From NCBI RefSeq assembly GCF_001578185.1, contig NZ_CP011008.1:4926001-4990000 (forward strand): a stretch of DNA of 64,000 bases, given 5' to 3'. Positions 8,454 through 17,490 of this stretch are shown here, piece after piece. Source of the stretch: Peribacillus simplex. Its GTDB lineage: Bacteria; Bacillota; Bacilli; Bacillales; DSM-1321. Within the stretch, counting starts at the first letter, position 1, and each line of letters starts with the position of its first letter. Under the pieces are notes generated by a model. It saw only the letters and a program-made list of their open reading frames with translations. It was not told the DNA's origin and searched no databases. The translations under genes and the position numbers were made by a program.

Positions 8454-9632
8454 TCACGCTAATAATTCAAATACTCCGGCAGCTCCCATTCCGCCGCCGA
8501 TACACATTGTCACGACTCCGAATTGTTGGTTTCTGCGCTTCATTTCATGAAGCAGGCTTAATGTCAATTTTGCTCCTGAACATCCTAGGGGATGGCCCAA
8601 GGCAATGGCTCCACCATTCACATTGACAATCTCTTCATTCAATCCCAGCTCACGAATGATTTGAATGGATTGGGAAGCGAAGGCTTCATTCAATTCAAAT
8701 AAACCAATATCGGATAACTCAAGGCCTGCAAGTTTTAAAGCTTTAGGAATGGCTGCAATTGGTCCGATGCCCATAATTTCAGGCGGTACCCCCGCTACAG
8801 CAAAGGAGCGGAACTTACCAATCGGTTTCATCCCTAATGAAGATGCCTTTTCCCCATCCATGACCATGACCGCGGCTGCTCCATCACTCGTTTGTGATGA
8901 ATTCCCTGCTGTTACGGATCCTGTAACAGAGAATGCAGGTCTTAGTTTTTTCAGCACTTCAATAGTCGTTCCTGGACGAACGCCCTCATCCTGCGCAAAT
9001 GTGAATGATTTTTCCTTTAATTTAAGATCAGGCCCCACTGAGCGGAGGGTTACGTCAACCGGCACGATTTCATCCGAAAACTTTCCTTCTGCAATGGCCT
9101 TAGCCGCCCTTTGATGACTTTGTACAGCAAATGCATCTTGATCGGCTCGGGAAATTTCGTACTTTTTTGCAACGGCTTCAGCAGTATGGCCCATACCCAT
9201 ATAATATTCCGGGGCTTTTTCCGCAAGTTGCGCGTTCGGGCGTGTTACATGGCCCATCATCGGCAGAAGGCTCATGGATTCCGCTCCGCCTGCAATGACT
9301 GTATCACTTTGGCCAAGCATGATTCTCTCCGCTCCATAAGCGATACTTTGTAATCCGCTTGAACAGTAACGGTTAATGGTTATGGCTGGCACTGTATAAG
9401 GCAATCCTGCCAATGCTCCAATGTTACGCGCCATGTTCAATCCTTGCTCAGCTTCAGGCATCGCACAACCGATAATCAGATCATCGATGGTGCCTTCATA
9501 ATTCCCTGCACGCTTTAACGTTTCCTTTACAACAAGAGCCCCTAAATCATCCGGGCGTACATTAGCAAGAGAACCTTTTTTCGCTCTTCCTACCGGAGTC
9601 CTTGCTCCAGCTACTATTACCGCTTCTTTCAT
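8454..9632 (-). CDS. fadA: acetyl-CoA acyltransferase (3-ketoacyl-CoA thiolase) FadA
   Basis: Thiolase that releases acetyl-CoA in the last step of beta-oxidation. The 392 residues contain the acylated cysteine in [11 protein letters not shown] near residue 89, the histidine motif [15 protein letters not shown] near 344 and the second cysteine in [11 protein letters not shown] near 378. AAGGGGGATCCTC precedes the ATG. It is flanked by fadN upstream and fadE downstream on the same strand, so all cycle steps after acyl-CoA formation are encoded in one unit. Confidence 0.95.
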   Translation of the reverse strand: MKEAVIVAGARTPVGRAKKGSLANVRPDDLGALVVKETLKRAGNYEGTIDDLIIGCAMPEAEQGLNMARNIGALAGLPYTVPAITINRYCSSGLQSIAYGAERIMLGQSDTVIAGGAESMSLLPMMGHVTRPNAQLAEKAPEYYMGMGHTAEAVAKKYEISRADQDAFAVQSHQRAAKAIAEGKFSDEIVPVDVTLRSVGPDLKLKEKSFTFAQDEGVRPGTTIEVLKKLRPAFSVTGSVTAGNSSQTSDGAAAVMVMDGEKASSLGMKPIGKFRSFAVAGVPPEIMGIGPIAAIPKALKLAGLELSDIGLFELNEAFASQSIQIIRELGLNEEIVNVNGGAIALGHPLGCSGAKLTLSLLHEMKRRNQQFGVVTMCIGGGMGAAGVFELLA

Positions 9633-9702
9633 GAGGATCCCCCTTACTCATTTTTAAGCTATCAATCTATTAACCTTCGTTTGGCCATATCTTCATCTAT
9701 TA

Positions 9703-12087
9703 TCAGTTACGAAGTGGTTTCCCTTTAACAAGCATGTGCTGCATCCTTGCTTGTGATTTTGGAGTTGAAATCAGTTTTAGGAACGCTTGTTTTTCTAGGT
9801 TCAAGATATACTGTTCATCCACTTTCGTGCCAAATGGGAGCTTCCCCCCTGCCAAGACGTATGCAAGCTCTTTGGCTATGACAAGGTCATGATCGGATAA
9901 GAATCCTGAAAGGCGCATGGATTCCGCCCCCAATAGCAGTGTGGCATAACCCGTTTCACCTACTACAGGAATCTTTGTGCTGGTTGGAGCAGTATAACCT
10001 TGTTCATACATGGAGATGACTGCCTGCTTCGCATCATATAGTTGATGATCTGCATTCACGCTTATTCCATCAGTTGAATTAAGGAAATTATCCCCGCGTG
10101 CTTCCTCAGCAGAGGTTGAAACTTTTGCCATGGCGACCGTTTCAAATACTTTGTTTGCCACTTTCTGTAAATCAAAGTCGACACCCTTCGGCATATTCCT
10201 CAATGTCTTCACATAAAGTTCTTTAGTACCGCCGCCGCCTGGGATCAAACCTACACCAGCTTCCACTAGTCCCATATACGTTTCAGTCGTTGCCTGGATG
10301 CGCGCAGCCGGAAGGGATACTTCAGCACCACCGCCAAGTGTCATATTAAACGGGGCTACCACTACCGGGACCGCACTGTACTTAATTTTAAGCATCGCCT
10401 TTTGGAATTGGCTGATGACCATATCAAGTTCGAGGATATTGTCATCTTGCGCTTCCATCAACATCATTGCAATATTAGCGCCAACACAGAAATTCTTGCC
10501 TTGGTTACCGATGACCAGGCCTTTAAAATTCGCTTCCGCTTCGTCGACCGCCGCATTGATCATTTGCATGATATCCAGACCGATTGCATTATTCGGTGAA
10601 GTGAATTCAAGAAGAGCCACTCCATCACCGATATCTATCAAGCTTGCACCGCTGTTTTTCTTGATTACGCCTTTTTGCTTCTTGATTGCTTTAAGATTGA
10701 TCACTTTAGGATTTTCGATAAGCTCTTTATATTCACCATTATCATAATAGTGGACAATGCCATTTTCTTCTTTATAGAAAGAAGTGATGCCCTTGGCGAG
10801 CATATCCTTCACCCATTGCGGAACTGTGTGGCCATCCGCTTCCATGCGGGCTACCGATTTCTCTACACCTATCGCATCCCAGGTTTCAAAAGGACCAGTG
10901 GACCATCCGAAGCCCCATTTCATCGCTTGGTCGATTGCCACTATGTCATCCGCGATGTCACCAAGCAGTTGGGCAGAATATACAATCACCGGATTCAGCA
11001 CGTTCCAAAGCAATTGGCCAGCACGGTCTTCGCTATAAACAAGCGCTTTCAGTTTATTTTCCAAGCCCTTGGCCTGTTTAGCCATTTCGATGGAAGGCGT
11101 TTTTAATTTTTTTCGTTCAGCATATTCAAGGGTTTCGGGATTCAGTTCAAGGATTTCCTTGCCCCTTTTCAGGAAAAACCCTTGGCCTGACTTGCTTCCA
11201 AGCCACCCATTCTTAAGCATTTCATTCATGAAATCAGGTATTTTGAAAACTTCTTTTTCTTCCCCATCCACCTGGTCATATACGTTTTTGGCAACATGTG
11301 CAAAGGTATCCAATCCAACTACATCAAGTGTCCGGAAAGTCGCGCTAGTTGCCCTTCCGATCAACGGTCCTGTAACCGAGTCGACTTCTCCGACACTGTA
11401 TCCGCCTTTTTGCATTTCCCGGAGAGTGACCAATAAACCATAAGTGCCAATGCGGTTTGCGATGAAATTTGGCGTATCCTTGGCTTCGACGACACCTTTT
11501 CCCAGTACATCTTCTCCGAATCGTTTCATGTATTCGAGCACTTCTGGTGAAGTAGCTTTAGTAGGGATGATTTCCAACAATTTAAGATAGCGCGGTGGAT
11601 TGAAGAAGTGGGTTCCCAGGAAGTGCTTTTGAAAATCCTCCGAACGGCCTTCTGCCATCGCTTCGATTGAGATTCCGGATGTATTCGATGAAATGATGCT
11701 TCCTGGTTTACGATGCTGATCAACCTGGGCAAATACACTTTGCTTAACCTCAAGTTTTTCAACGACCACTTCAATGACCCAATCGACATCCTTTAAGCGA
11801 CTTATATCATCTTCCAGGTTTCCTGCCTCGATCAATGCAATATTTCCCTTAGCAGAAAGCGGAGCTGGTTTCTGTTTTAAAAGTTTAGTAATCGCAGTTT
11901 GGCTGATGCGGTTACGCACTTGTTCATTATCTAATGTCAGACCCTTTTTCTTTTCATCCTCTGTGAGCTCACGAGGTACAATATCCAATAATAAAGTCGG
12001 AATGCCAATGTTAGCAAGGTGTGCAGCAATCCCTGATCCCATAACTCCTGACCCTAGAACAGCAGCCTTTCGTATTTGTCGAACCAA
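9703..12087 (-). CDS. fadN: 3-hydroxyacyl-CoA dehydrogenase / enoyl-CoA hydratase FadN
   Basis: Bifunctional beta-oxidation protein. The NAD-binding hydroxyacyl-CoA dehydrogenase lies first (VLGSGVMGSGIAAHLAN near residue 10; substrate motif THFFNPPRYLKLLEI near 150). The enoyl-CoA hydratase domain lies at the C terminus (NFCVGANIAMMLM near 560, GLVEAGVGLIPGGGG near 650). I chose TTG at 12087, because GGGGGATATAAAC precedes it and the protein then begins MVRQIRKAAVLGSG at about 794 residues, the normal length. The longest frame would add 109 unrelated residues and run through the FadR-type operator. It is the first gene of fadN-fadA-fadE. Confidence 0.93.
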   Translation of the reverse strand: MVRQIRKAAVLGSGVMGSGIAAHLANIGIPTLLLDIVPRELTEDEKKKGLTLDNEQVRNRISQTAITKLLKQKPAPLSAKGNIALIEAGNLEDDISRLKDVDWVIEVVVEKLEVKQSVFAQVDQHRKPGSIISSNTSGISIEAMAEGRSEDFQKHFLGTHFFNPPRYLKLLEIIPTKATSPEVLEYMKRFGEDVLGKGVVEAKDTPNFIANRIGTYGLLVTLREMQKGGYSVGEVDSVTGPLIGRATSATFRTLDVVGLDTFAHVAKNVYDQVDGEEKEVFKIPDFMNEMLKNGWLGSKSGQGFFLKRGKEILELNPETLEYAERKKLKTPSIEMAKQAKGLENKLKALVYSEDRAGQLLWNVLNPVIVYSAQLLGDIADDIVAIDQAMKWGFGWSTGPFETWDAIGVEKSVARMEADGHTVPQWVKDMLAKGITSFYKEENGIVHYYDNGEYKELIENPKVINLKAIKKQKGVIKKNSGASLIDIGDGVALLEFTSPNNAIGLDIMQMINAAVDEAEANFKGLVIGNQGKNFCVGANIAMMLMEAQDDNILELDMVISQFQKAMLKIKYSAVPVVVAPFNMTLGGGAEVSLPAARIQATTETYMGLVEAGVGLIPGGGGTKELYVKTLRNMPKGVDFDLQKVANKVFETVAMAKVSTSAEEARGDNFLNSTDGISVNADHQLYDAKQAVISMYEQGYTAPTSTKIPVVGETGYATLLLGAESMRLSGFLSDHDLVIAKELAYVLAGGKLPFGTKVDEQYILNLEKQAFLKLISTPKSQARMQHMLVKGKPLRN

Positions 12088-12113
12088 GTTTATATCCCCC
12101 TTACGCAATATAT

Positions 12114-12131
12114 TGAATGAATACTCATTCA
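12114..12131. promoter_or_regulatory. FadR-type operator upstream of fadN
   Basis: TGAATGAATACTCATTCA is a perfect 7-4-7 inverted repeat, matching the operator recognised by the Bacillus TetR-type fatty-acid regulator FadR. It lies 27 bases upstream of the fadN start, where binding would block transcription until long-chain acyl-CoA releases the repressor. Confidence 0.85.
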
Positions 12132-12297
12132 TTTTTAATCCAAAAAATTTTGAATATTTTTTCTTATTATTAATATAGAATAAATTTGGAAATTCCGCAA
12201 TGATTAAACAGGAAAAAAAATATTTTTTCCTCCAAATTACTTTGGTTATTTCTCCTCTGTTCAGTAAAAAATAACCGGGCAGGAGGTGAATTATAAA

Positions 12298-12426
12298 ATG
12301 AAGAGTAAAAATAATCCTTCTAAAGCAGCTGTAAGTGCAGCAAGCGTAAAAGGCAATGCCGGACCTGGCGGTGAACGTCAACGAATCAATAAAGTGAACA
12401 GCCAGAACAATCAATTCAAAAAATAA
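12298..12426 (+). CDS. yuzL: YuzL family small protein
   Basis: A 42-residue basic, Asn/Gly-rich peptide starting MKSKNNPSKAAVSAASVKGN. CAGGAGGTGAATTATAAA precedes the ATG. B. subtilis yuzL occupies the same place between fadN and the proline dehydrogenase gene on the opposite strand, and the NPSKxxVSAASVKGNAGPG core fits my memory of that family. Its composition resembles minor small acid-soluble spore proteins, but a spore role is inference only. Confidence 0.75.
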   Translation: MKSKNNPSKAAVSAASVKGNAGPGGERQRINKVNSQNNQFKK

Positions 12427-12438
12427 AGCCTTCTATTA

Positions 12439-12469
12439 GAGCAGCCGTCCCTTATCCGGGGCGGCTCTC
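12439..12469. terminator. bidirectional terminator between yuzL and proline dehydrogenase
   Basis: GAGCAGCCGTCCC-TTAT-CCGGGGCGGCTCTC forms a long GC-rich stem between two convergent genes, with short T-rich tracts on the yuzL side. Confidence 0.75.
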
Positions 12470-12474
12470 GCTTT

Positions 12475-13392
12475 CTATTTCTTGAAAAGGCCTTTTAAAA
12501 CGAAAGCAATATTGGCCGGTCTCTCCGCAAGGCGGCGCATGAAATACCCATACCAATCCGTACCATAAGGAACATACACCCTAACCTTATATCCTTCTTT
12601 AGCAAGTTCAAGCTGCTTCTCATTACGTATGCCATACAACATTTGAAATTCAAATTGATCCTGGGGAATTCCCTCCCCTTTGACCAAGTCTCTCGTATAA
12701 TCAATGATTTTATCATCATGTGTGGCAACAGCTGTATAATTGCCATTCAGCAAATGCTTCTTGATAATTTTCTTGAAATTTTCATCGACGTCTTTTTTCT
12801 CGGAAAAAGCCACTTCCCTTGATTCTTTATATGCACCTTTAACAAGTCTTAGATTCGGATGGTATTCATTCAGCTCCTCAATATCCTTTTCGGTCCGATA
12901 CAGATATGCTTGGATGACAGTCCCCAATTCATTATATTCAGCCTTTAAGCTTTTGAATACATCCAAAGTTGGCTGACAGCGCGGAAAATCTTCCATGTCA
13001 AGCGTTACGAAAACCTTATGGGCTTTGGCTTCCGCTAAAATCCTCCGCATGTTGTTCATTGCGACTCGTTCGGATACATCCAAGCCCATCGAGGTTAGCT
13101 TCAGAGATAACTGTGAATCCAGTTCATTTCTGCCAATCATGCGAATCGCTTCTATACACTCATCTGCCATCTTCCTTGCTTCTTGTTCCTCTTCTATGAA
13201 TTCGCCTAAATAATCAATGGTAACAGCAAGCCCTTTCCTATTTAGGTCTGCAATCACAACAGAGGCCAAATCCAATGTTTCTCCTGCCACGAAACGCGAG
13301 GCCCCAAACCGTAATCCGTATTTTTTCGCTGCCATTGTCATGCTTTTGTTCGTTGATAAAAAAAGAAATAGACTTCTCAATATTCTTTCCAT
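12475..13392 (-). CDS. yusM: proline dehydrogenase (YusM/FadM-like)
   Basis: FAD-dependent oxidation of proline to pyrroline-5-carboxylate. The protein of about 305 residues is the stand-alone bacterial PRODH barrel: KVFVTLDMEDFPRCQPTLDV near 125, LRLVKGAYKE near 185, and the C-terminal VRVYVPYGTDWYGYFMRRLAERP, where the RRxxERP motif binds the substrate carboxylate. GGAGGGG lies 7 bases before the ATG at 13392; the longest frame starts 13 codons earlier without a site. Placement next to fadN is as in B. subtilis. No P5C dehydrogenase gene is in the window. Confidence 0.92.
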   Translation of the reverse strand: MERILRSLFLFLSTNKSMTMAAKKYGLRFGASRFVAGETLDLASVVIADLNRKGLAVTIDYLGEFIEEEQEARKMADECIEAIRMIGRNELDSQLSLKLTSMGLDVSERVAMNNMRRILAEAKAHKVFVTLDMEDFPRCQPTLDVFKSLKAEYNELGTVIQAYLYRTEKDIEELNEYHPNLRLVKGAYKESREVAFSEKKDVDENFKKIIKKHLLNGNYTAVATHDDKIIDYTRDLVKGEGIPQDQFEFQMLYGIRNEKQLELAKEGYKVRVYVPYGTDWYGYFMRRLAERPANIAFVLKGLFKK

Positions 13393-13541
13393 CTGCATTC
13401 CCCTCCAAATCATTTTGGAAAATAGATGCACAAGATTATTTTACCATTTAATTCAATTTTCAGAAATTTAGAATCAAGAATAAAAAAATTTCTTGAAGGG
13501 GAAATTAAGTACGTTTAAAGAACACTGAAGGAGGTAGAATA

Positions 13542-13820
13542 ATGGAACAGCAAAATTCGTTTAACAGCCAACAGCAGTCCACCGGCTATATGAAACAGCC
13601 ACCGGAAATGGTTTCGGTAAAAGACAGCTTATACTTAACCGATATGCTTGCATGGAATCTGAATGCGATTAAAAAAGCACATTTTTTTGCCACTCAATGC
13701 AAGGACCCACAAATCATTGATGCGTTAAATCGGTGCGGACTCATGCATCAACGCCATTACGATACCATTTTGAAACATTTGAATCCGGATCAAAACCAGG
13801 TTCAACAACAATACCAGTAA
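13542..13820 (+). CDS. CotF-like spore coat protein
   Basis: A 92-residue Gln/Asn-rich protein with a central helical segment, SLYLTDMLAWNLNAIKKAHFFA and CKDPQIIDALNRCGLMHQRHY, resembling the coat F (CotF/YusN) family. GAAGGAGGTAGAATA precedes the ATG. The partner gene follows after 13 bases, so the two are probably co-transcribed late in sporulation; no mother-cell promoter was identified with confidence. The assignment rests on family resemblance. Confidence 0.7.
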   Translation: MEQQNSFNSQQQSTGYMKQPPEMVSVKDSLYLTDMLAWNLNAIKKAHFFATQCKDPQIIDALNRCGLMHQRHYDTILKHLNPDQNQVQQQYQ

Positions 13821-13833
13821 AGGAGGGTTCTTG

Positions 13834-14169
13834 ATGCCCAATGAAAACAAAGTCCAAAATCCAGAATCTCCTGTAGCAAAGACTCCTCAGATGAATGACA
13901 GGGATTTTATAAATGACATGCTCACAACTGAAAAGTACTTTTGTAACTCCTTTTCCGTTGCCTTGCATGAAATGAGTAACCAAGCATTATTCCAAGACAT
14001 TTTCTCCGTTTCGAAAGAAAATCAGGAGATGCAGCGTGAGCTCTATAACCTTATGTTCGAAAAAGGCTGGTATAGTTTAGAAAAGGCGCAGGCTCCGGGC
14101 CTAAGCCAATCGTATCAACAATTTTCCGGATATAAAAATCAGTTCCCACCTGGATCGAACATTCAATAA
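13834..14169 (+). CDS. CotF-domain spore coat protein (YusN-like)
   Basis: A 111-residue protein with the coat F domain pattern (DRDFINDMLTTEKYFCNSFSV near 25, then SKENQEMQRELYNLMFEKGWYSLEKA near 70) and a Gln-rich tail. AAAGGAGGGTTCTTG puts the start at ATG 13834; a TTG codon directly before it extends the frame by one residue. It pairs with the preceding coat gene and is likely an outer coat component of the endospore. Confidence 0.75.
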   Translation: MPNENKVQNPESPVAKTPQMNDRDFINDMLTTEKYFCNSFSVALHEMSNQALFQDIFSVSKENQEMQRELYNLMFEKGWYSLEKAQAPGLSQSYQQFSGYKNQFPPGSNIQ

Positions 14170-14178
14170 GCAAACATT

Positions 14179-14211
14179 CAGGGGGAGATTCTGCTTCCCT
14201 TTGTTTTTTTT
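14179..14211 (+). terminator. terminator of the coat gene pair
   Basis: A short GGGGGA..TTCCC stem followed by TTTGTTTTTTTT, 10 bases after the second coat gene. Confidence 0.6.
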
Positions 14212-14220
14212 TGCACAAGT

Positions 14221-14246
14221 AAAGCCGGCCACGGGAGGCCGGCTTT
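14221..14246. terminator. bidirectional terminator at the end of the rodA-like gene
   Basis: AAAGCCGGCC-ACGGGA-GGCCGGCTTT is a perfect 10-bp stem located 5 bases beyond the stop codon of the minus-strand gene. Confidence 0.85.
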
Positions 14247-14250
14247 ATAT

Positions 14251-15423
14251 TTAGATATCCGTAGAAAACATATACTTCTTATAGTGATACCGAATGCTGA
14301 ATATTAAGCCCATGGCCATCATGTTCCCCATTAGCGAGCTTCCTCCATAACTGATAAATGGAAGTGGAATCCCCGTAATCGGTAAAAGGCCTACCGTCAT
14401 GCCGATATTTTGAAAAACGTGAAACGTCAACATGCTTATAACGCCAACACAGATATATGTATAGAAGTTATTTTTCGTGTCCATTCCCGTTTTTGTTATG
14501 TGGTAAATCAATAGGAAAAACAAGGAAATCAAGATGCTTGATCCGATGAAACCGAATTCTTCACCGATGATGCTGAAAATGAAATCCGAATGACTCTCTG
14601 GGAGATACACTACCCTCTCACCTATCCCCTTACCTGTGGTCTGGCCGGAGCCGATGGCCAGTAAGGATCTGGTTAAGTGGTACCCCTCGGAGCTCGCATA
14701 ATTATATGGATCAAGCCAAGAATAGATACGGCCGAATTGATAGGTTTTTACCCCTAAGTATTTTTCCAGGATCTCCGGCTTCCAAAGGACGAAGTATAGG
14801 ACCGTGGAAGCGACGGCGATTCCTCCCGAAATGATAGGCAGCAGAATCTTCCATGATATACCTGATATGAAAACCATTCCGAGCATGATTGACAAGATGA
14901 CAAGCCCGGTGCCTAAATCCGGCTGTTGCATGATTAACATTAGCGGGGCACCTGTAACGAGACCGATTTTAATAAGCAGCCAGATATCCGTTTGAATCGT
15001 TTTCAGCGTGTTTTTGAGATGATGGTTTGATATAAGATTTGCTAAAGCCAGGATCAGGAAAACCTTCATGAATTCCGATGGCTGAATCGAACCTACTCCT
15101 GGAATTTTGTACCAACTTCTTGCACCATTTATTTTAGGTACTACGCTTTCTGGCATTAGGATCAGCAATAAAAGCAAAAATAATCCGAATCCATAGGCAT
15201 ACCAGGAAATTTTTTTCAGTTGATCCGAATCAAGGGTGATAAACCCAAATACGATTCCAATCCCCACTATATACCAAAAGATTTGTTTGATTAAGAAGTT
15301 TTCCGCGTACTGTCCAGTCGTTTGGGCACTATAGATTGCTAAGCAACTTCCTACGCATAATAACAGCAATATTGTGACCAAAGAAAAATCTATTCGAGAT
15401 GAAAATTTATTTTGTTCTTCCAT
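14251..15423 (-). CDS. FtsW/RodA/SpoVE (SEDS) family glycosyltransferase
   Basis: A SEDS peptidoglycan polymerase: a polytopic membrane protein of about 390 residues and roughly ten helices. It polymerises lipid II together with a class B PBP. The hallmark C-terminal segment LPITGIPLPFISYGGSS is present, as are the conserved PDLGTGLV and GAxSWYKIPGVGSIQPSEFMK regions. AAGGGAGAGTTAAGT precedes the ATG at 15423; the longest frame adds 16 residues. No PBP gene is adjacent, so whether it serves elongation (RodA), division or spore cortex (SpoVE) cannot be told; the sequence looks closest to the RodA side. Confidence 0.88.
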   Translation of the reverse strand: MEEQNKFSSRIDFSLVTILLLLCVGSCLAIYSAQTTGQYAENFLIKQIFWYIVGIGIVFGFITLDSDQLKKISWYAYGFGLFLLLLLILMPESVVPKINGARSWYKIPGVGSIQPSEFMKVFLILALANLISNHHLKNTLKTIQTDIWLLIKIGLVTGAPLMLIMQQPDLGTGLVILSIMLGMVFISGISWKILLPIISGGIAVASTVLYFVLWKPEILEKYLGVKTYQFGRIYSWLDPYNYASSEGYHLTRSLLAIGSGQTTGKGIGERVVYLPESHSDFIFSIIGEEFGFIGSSILISLFFLLIYHITKTGMDTKNNFYTYICVGVISMLTFHVFQNIGMTVGLLPITGIPLPFISYGGSSLMGNMMAMGLIFSIRYHYKKYMFSTDI

Positions 15424-15579
15424 ACTTAACTCTCCCTTAAAAAGGCTCCTGCGATACAACTTTAAATACACTTATTCATTATACTTTAAACAAATAAAAT
15501 CACAACTATATCGAAGAATAGTTTACAAGCTTCATGAAGTTATCTGCATGGAGCCTGCAGAAAGGGGGAATTTAAGCAT

Positions 15580-15702
15580 GTGCCTCCTTTGATTTTCTCC
15601 AATTTCAGCACACTTCTGACCAATCCATGGCTTGGGGAAAAGAGAAAGGCCAACCAAACCATGCAACCGGATATCGAGGCATCCAAAATGGCAACTGAAT
15701 AA
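15580..15702 (+). CDS. possible 40-residue ORF
   Basis: GTG-initiated frame starting MPPLIFSNFSTLLTNPWLGE, preceded by AAAGGGGG at 11 bases. It ends with a charged tail. I do not recognise it. It lies in a gene-poor 600-bp stretch upstream of the divergent rodA-like gene and may be a chance frame or a gene relic. Confidence 0.2.
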   Translation: MPPLIFSNFSTLLTNPWLGEKRKANQTMQPDIEASKMATE

Positions 15703-15950
15703 TAACCGATGACTTAATTTAACACCCCGACCATTATACTGACAATATCATTCTACTTAACCGATCTGTCATCAGATAAGCCGTTGCGGCAGGTATGATG
15801 AGCATTCAAACTACTAAAATGGAGAGTGCTTTTCCTTCGGTACATGAAACTTAATGATGAAGTTATATTTATATTGTGGAGTTTTTATGGTGAATATAAA
15901 CTAGGGGAGCTTTTTCTAATATTTATGATGGGACGACGTGAAATTCACGA

Positions 15951-15979
15951 GTAAACGTGTTTACTTCAAGAGTAAACGC
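15951..15979. promoter_or_regulatory. LacI-type operator-like repeats
   Basis: GTAAACGTGTTTAC is a perfect GTAAAC inverted repeat around a 2-base centre. It is followed 5 bases later by AGTAAACGCG, a second half-site-like copy of the same GAGTAAACG word. LacI-family repressors usually bind palindromes with a central CG. The sites lie about 300 bases upstream of the lacI-type gene and just beyond the small minus-strand peptide gene. Confidence 0.35.
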
Positions 15980-16021
15980 GGATTTCTCGACGGGCATCTG
16001 GCATTCCATGTGCATTGCCAA

Positions 16022-16111
16022 TCATTTTTCCGGCTTTAAAGAAACTGCCAAGTACGCCAATCCCAATTCGATTCCGCAAAGTACAAACAGGCTGATTAAA
16101 GTTTGGAACAT
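16022..16111 (-). CDS. 29-residue hydrophobic peptide
   Basis: ATG at 16111 is preceded by a very strong site, GGAGGAGGAGATCAAG. The peptide reads MFQTLISLFVLC, then GIELGLAYLAVSLKPEK: one transmembrane helix and a short basic tail, similar in build to small membrane peptides and type I toxins, though I recognise no family. It is transcribed divergently from the LacI-type regulator. It could also be the remnant of a longer membrane protein. Confidence 0.45.
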   Translation of the reverse strand: MFQTLISLFVLCGIELGLAYLAVSLKPEK

Positions 16112-16153
16112 CTTGATCTCCTCCTCCGCTAAGACTTAAACCAATCTTAAAGG

Positions 16154-16237
16154 ATGAAACCCATACCAGAACAAGACCTTATTTGAAGAAATCTTCAGCA
16201 GCCATGCTCTGTTCTCTTGCTCTGAAATGGGTTTCAT
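16154..16237. repeat. long imperfect inverted repeat between divergent genes
   Basis: Arms 16154-16175 and 16216-16237 share 18 of 22 bases in inverted orientation; ATGAAACCCAT pairs exactly with ATGGGTTTCAT, and AGAACAAG pairs with CTTGCTCT with one mismatch. The 40-base centre is not paired. It sits between the starts of the small peptide gene and the LacI-type gene and could be a paired operator or a foldback. Confidence 0.6.
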
Positions 16238-16274
16238 ACGGTACAATATAAAAAAAAGAAAAAATGGTGATCCC

Positions 16275-17237
16275 ATGACAAACATTAAAGAAATTGCTCA
16301 ATGTGCTGGTGTATCTGTCTCAACAGTATCTCGTGTATTGAATAATCATCCTTATGTAAGCCTTGATAAGAGAGAGAGCGTTTTACAAGCCATTGATCGC
16401 TTGAATTATTCGAGAAACATCAACGCCATTCATCTTTCAAAAGGCAAAACAAATCTTATCGGCATCATCATCCCCTTCACCAATCACCCATATTACGGGG
16501 CAATCGTTAACGGAATTACTAAACAGGCAAATGCAATTGGGTGTCATATAGTGATCTTTCAAACCCATTATGAAAGAGAGAAAGAAATCCAGGCTTTGAA
16601 TATGCTGCAAATGAAGCAACTCGATGGCATTATCGTTTGTTCAAGAATTTCGGAAATGAAAATCCTCTTGGATTATCAAAAATACGGACCTATTATCTTA
16701 TGTGAGGATACAGCCCAGGCTGAATTCTCATCCATCAGCATTGATCATTATGCAGCATTCTCCTGTGCCCTTGAATACGTGATTTCTAAAGGATATAAGA
16801 AAATTGGATACAGCCTCGGCCGTAAAAAGAGCAGGAACAGTTCTCTTCGAACAAAGGCCTTTAACGATATCATGAGTAAACATCAACTTATAAACAATAA
16901 AGAATGGTTGTTTGAAGGCAGTTATCACATCAAAGACGGTGTAAAGTTGTTTGAGGATTGGCATTCGATGATAAGCAAACCTGAAGCAATCATCATCACT
17001 AATGATGACACGGCTGCTGGATTCATACTCACCGCTAAGAAATCGGGTATGAGGGTACCTGAAGATGTGGCCATTCTGGGCTTCAATAATGATAGCCTGA
17101 GTGAGATGCTGGACATCACGACTATTTCCTTGCCTCTGGAATGGATTGGAAAAATGGCAGTGGATCTATTTGAGAATCCCGAATCGGTCCAACATGTAAA
17201 ATTGGACTACGACCTTATAAAAAGAAGGACCGTTTAA
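16275..17237 (+). CDS. LacI family transcriptional regulator
   Basis: Sugar-type repressor of 320 residues. The N-terminal helix-turn-helix is canonical: NIKEIAQCAGVSVSTVSRVL with the LNNHPYVS hinge approach. A periplasmic-binding-protein-like effector domain follows (NLIGIIIPFTNHPYYGAIVNGI near 60, AIIITNDDTAAGFILTAKK near 240, VAILGFNNDSLSEML near 275). The start was set at 16275, where GGTGATCCC precedes ATG; the longest frame would include the inverted-repeat arm. No sugar operon adjoins it; the nearest coding partner is the divergent 29-residue peptide. The effector is unknown. Confidence 0.88.
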   Translation: MTNIKEIAQCAGVSVSTVSRVLNNHPYVSLDKRESVLQAIDRLNYSRNINAIHLSKGKTNLIGIIIPFTNHPYYGAIVNGITKQANAIGCHIVIFQTHYEREKEIQALNMLQMKQLDGIIVCSRISEMKILLDYQKYGPIILCEDTAQAEFSSISIDHYAAFSCALEYVISKGYKKIGYSLGRKKSRNSSLRTKAFNDIMSKHQLINNKEWLFEGSYHIKDGVKLFEDWHSMISKPEAIIITNDDTAAGFILTAKKSGMRVPEDVAILGFNNDSLSEMLDITTISLPLEWIGKMAVDLFENPESVQHVKLDYDLIKRRTV

Positions 17238-17490
17238 TAACGGTATTGTTATCAGAATGGCTTTACTTTTATATATCGTTTCCTCTTCCAATCTTTCGAG
17301 AACTAGGGAAAAATAACCACATAAAATAATCATTGCGATATCCCAGAAGTTATTTTATAATTTTGATATAGTAAAGTTTACTCAGTTACTAGCATTCTAT
17401 TAGCGATTGCATAATTTTTCATGAGTACCATCGTACGGCCAATTACAAGCAGGCGTTACGATTTAAGAAAATTGAATACTTCCTCATTTA

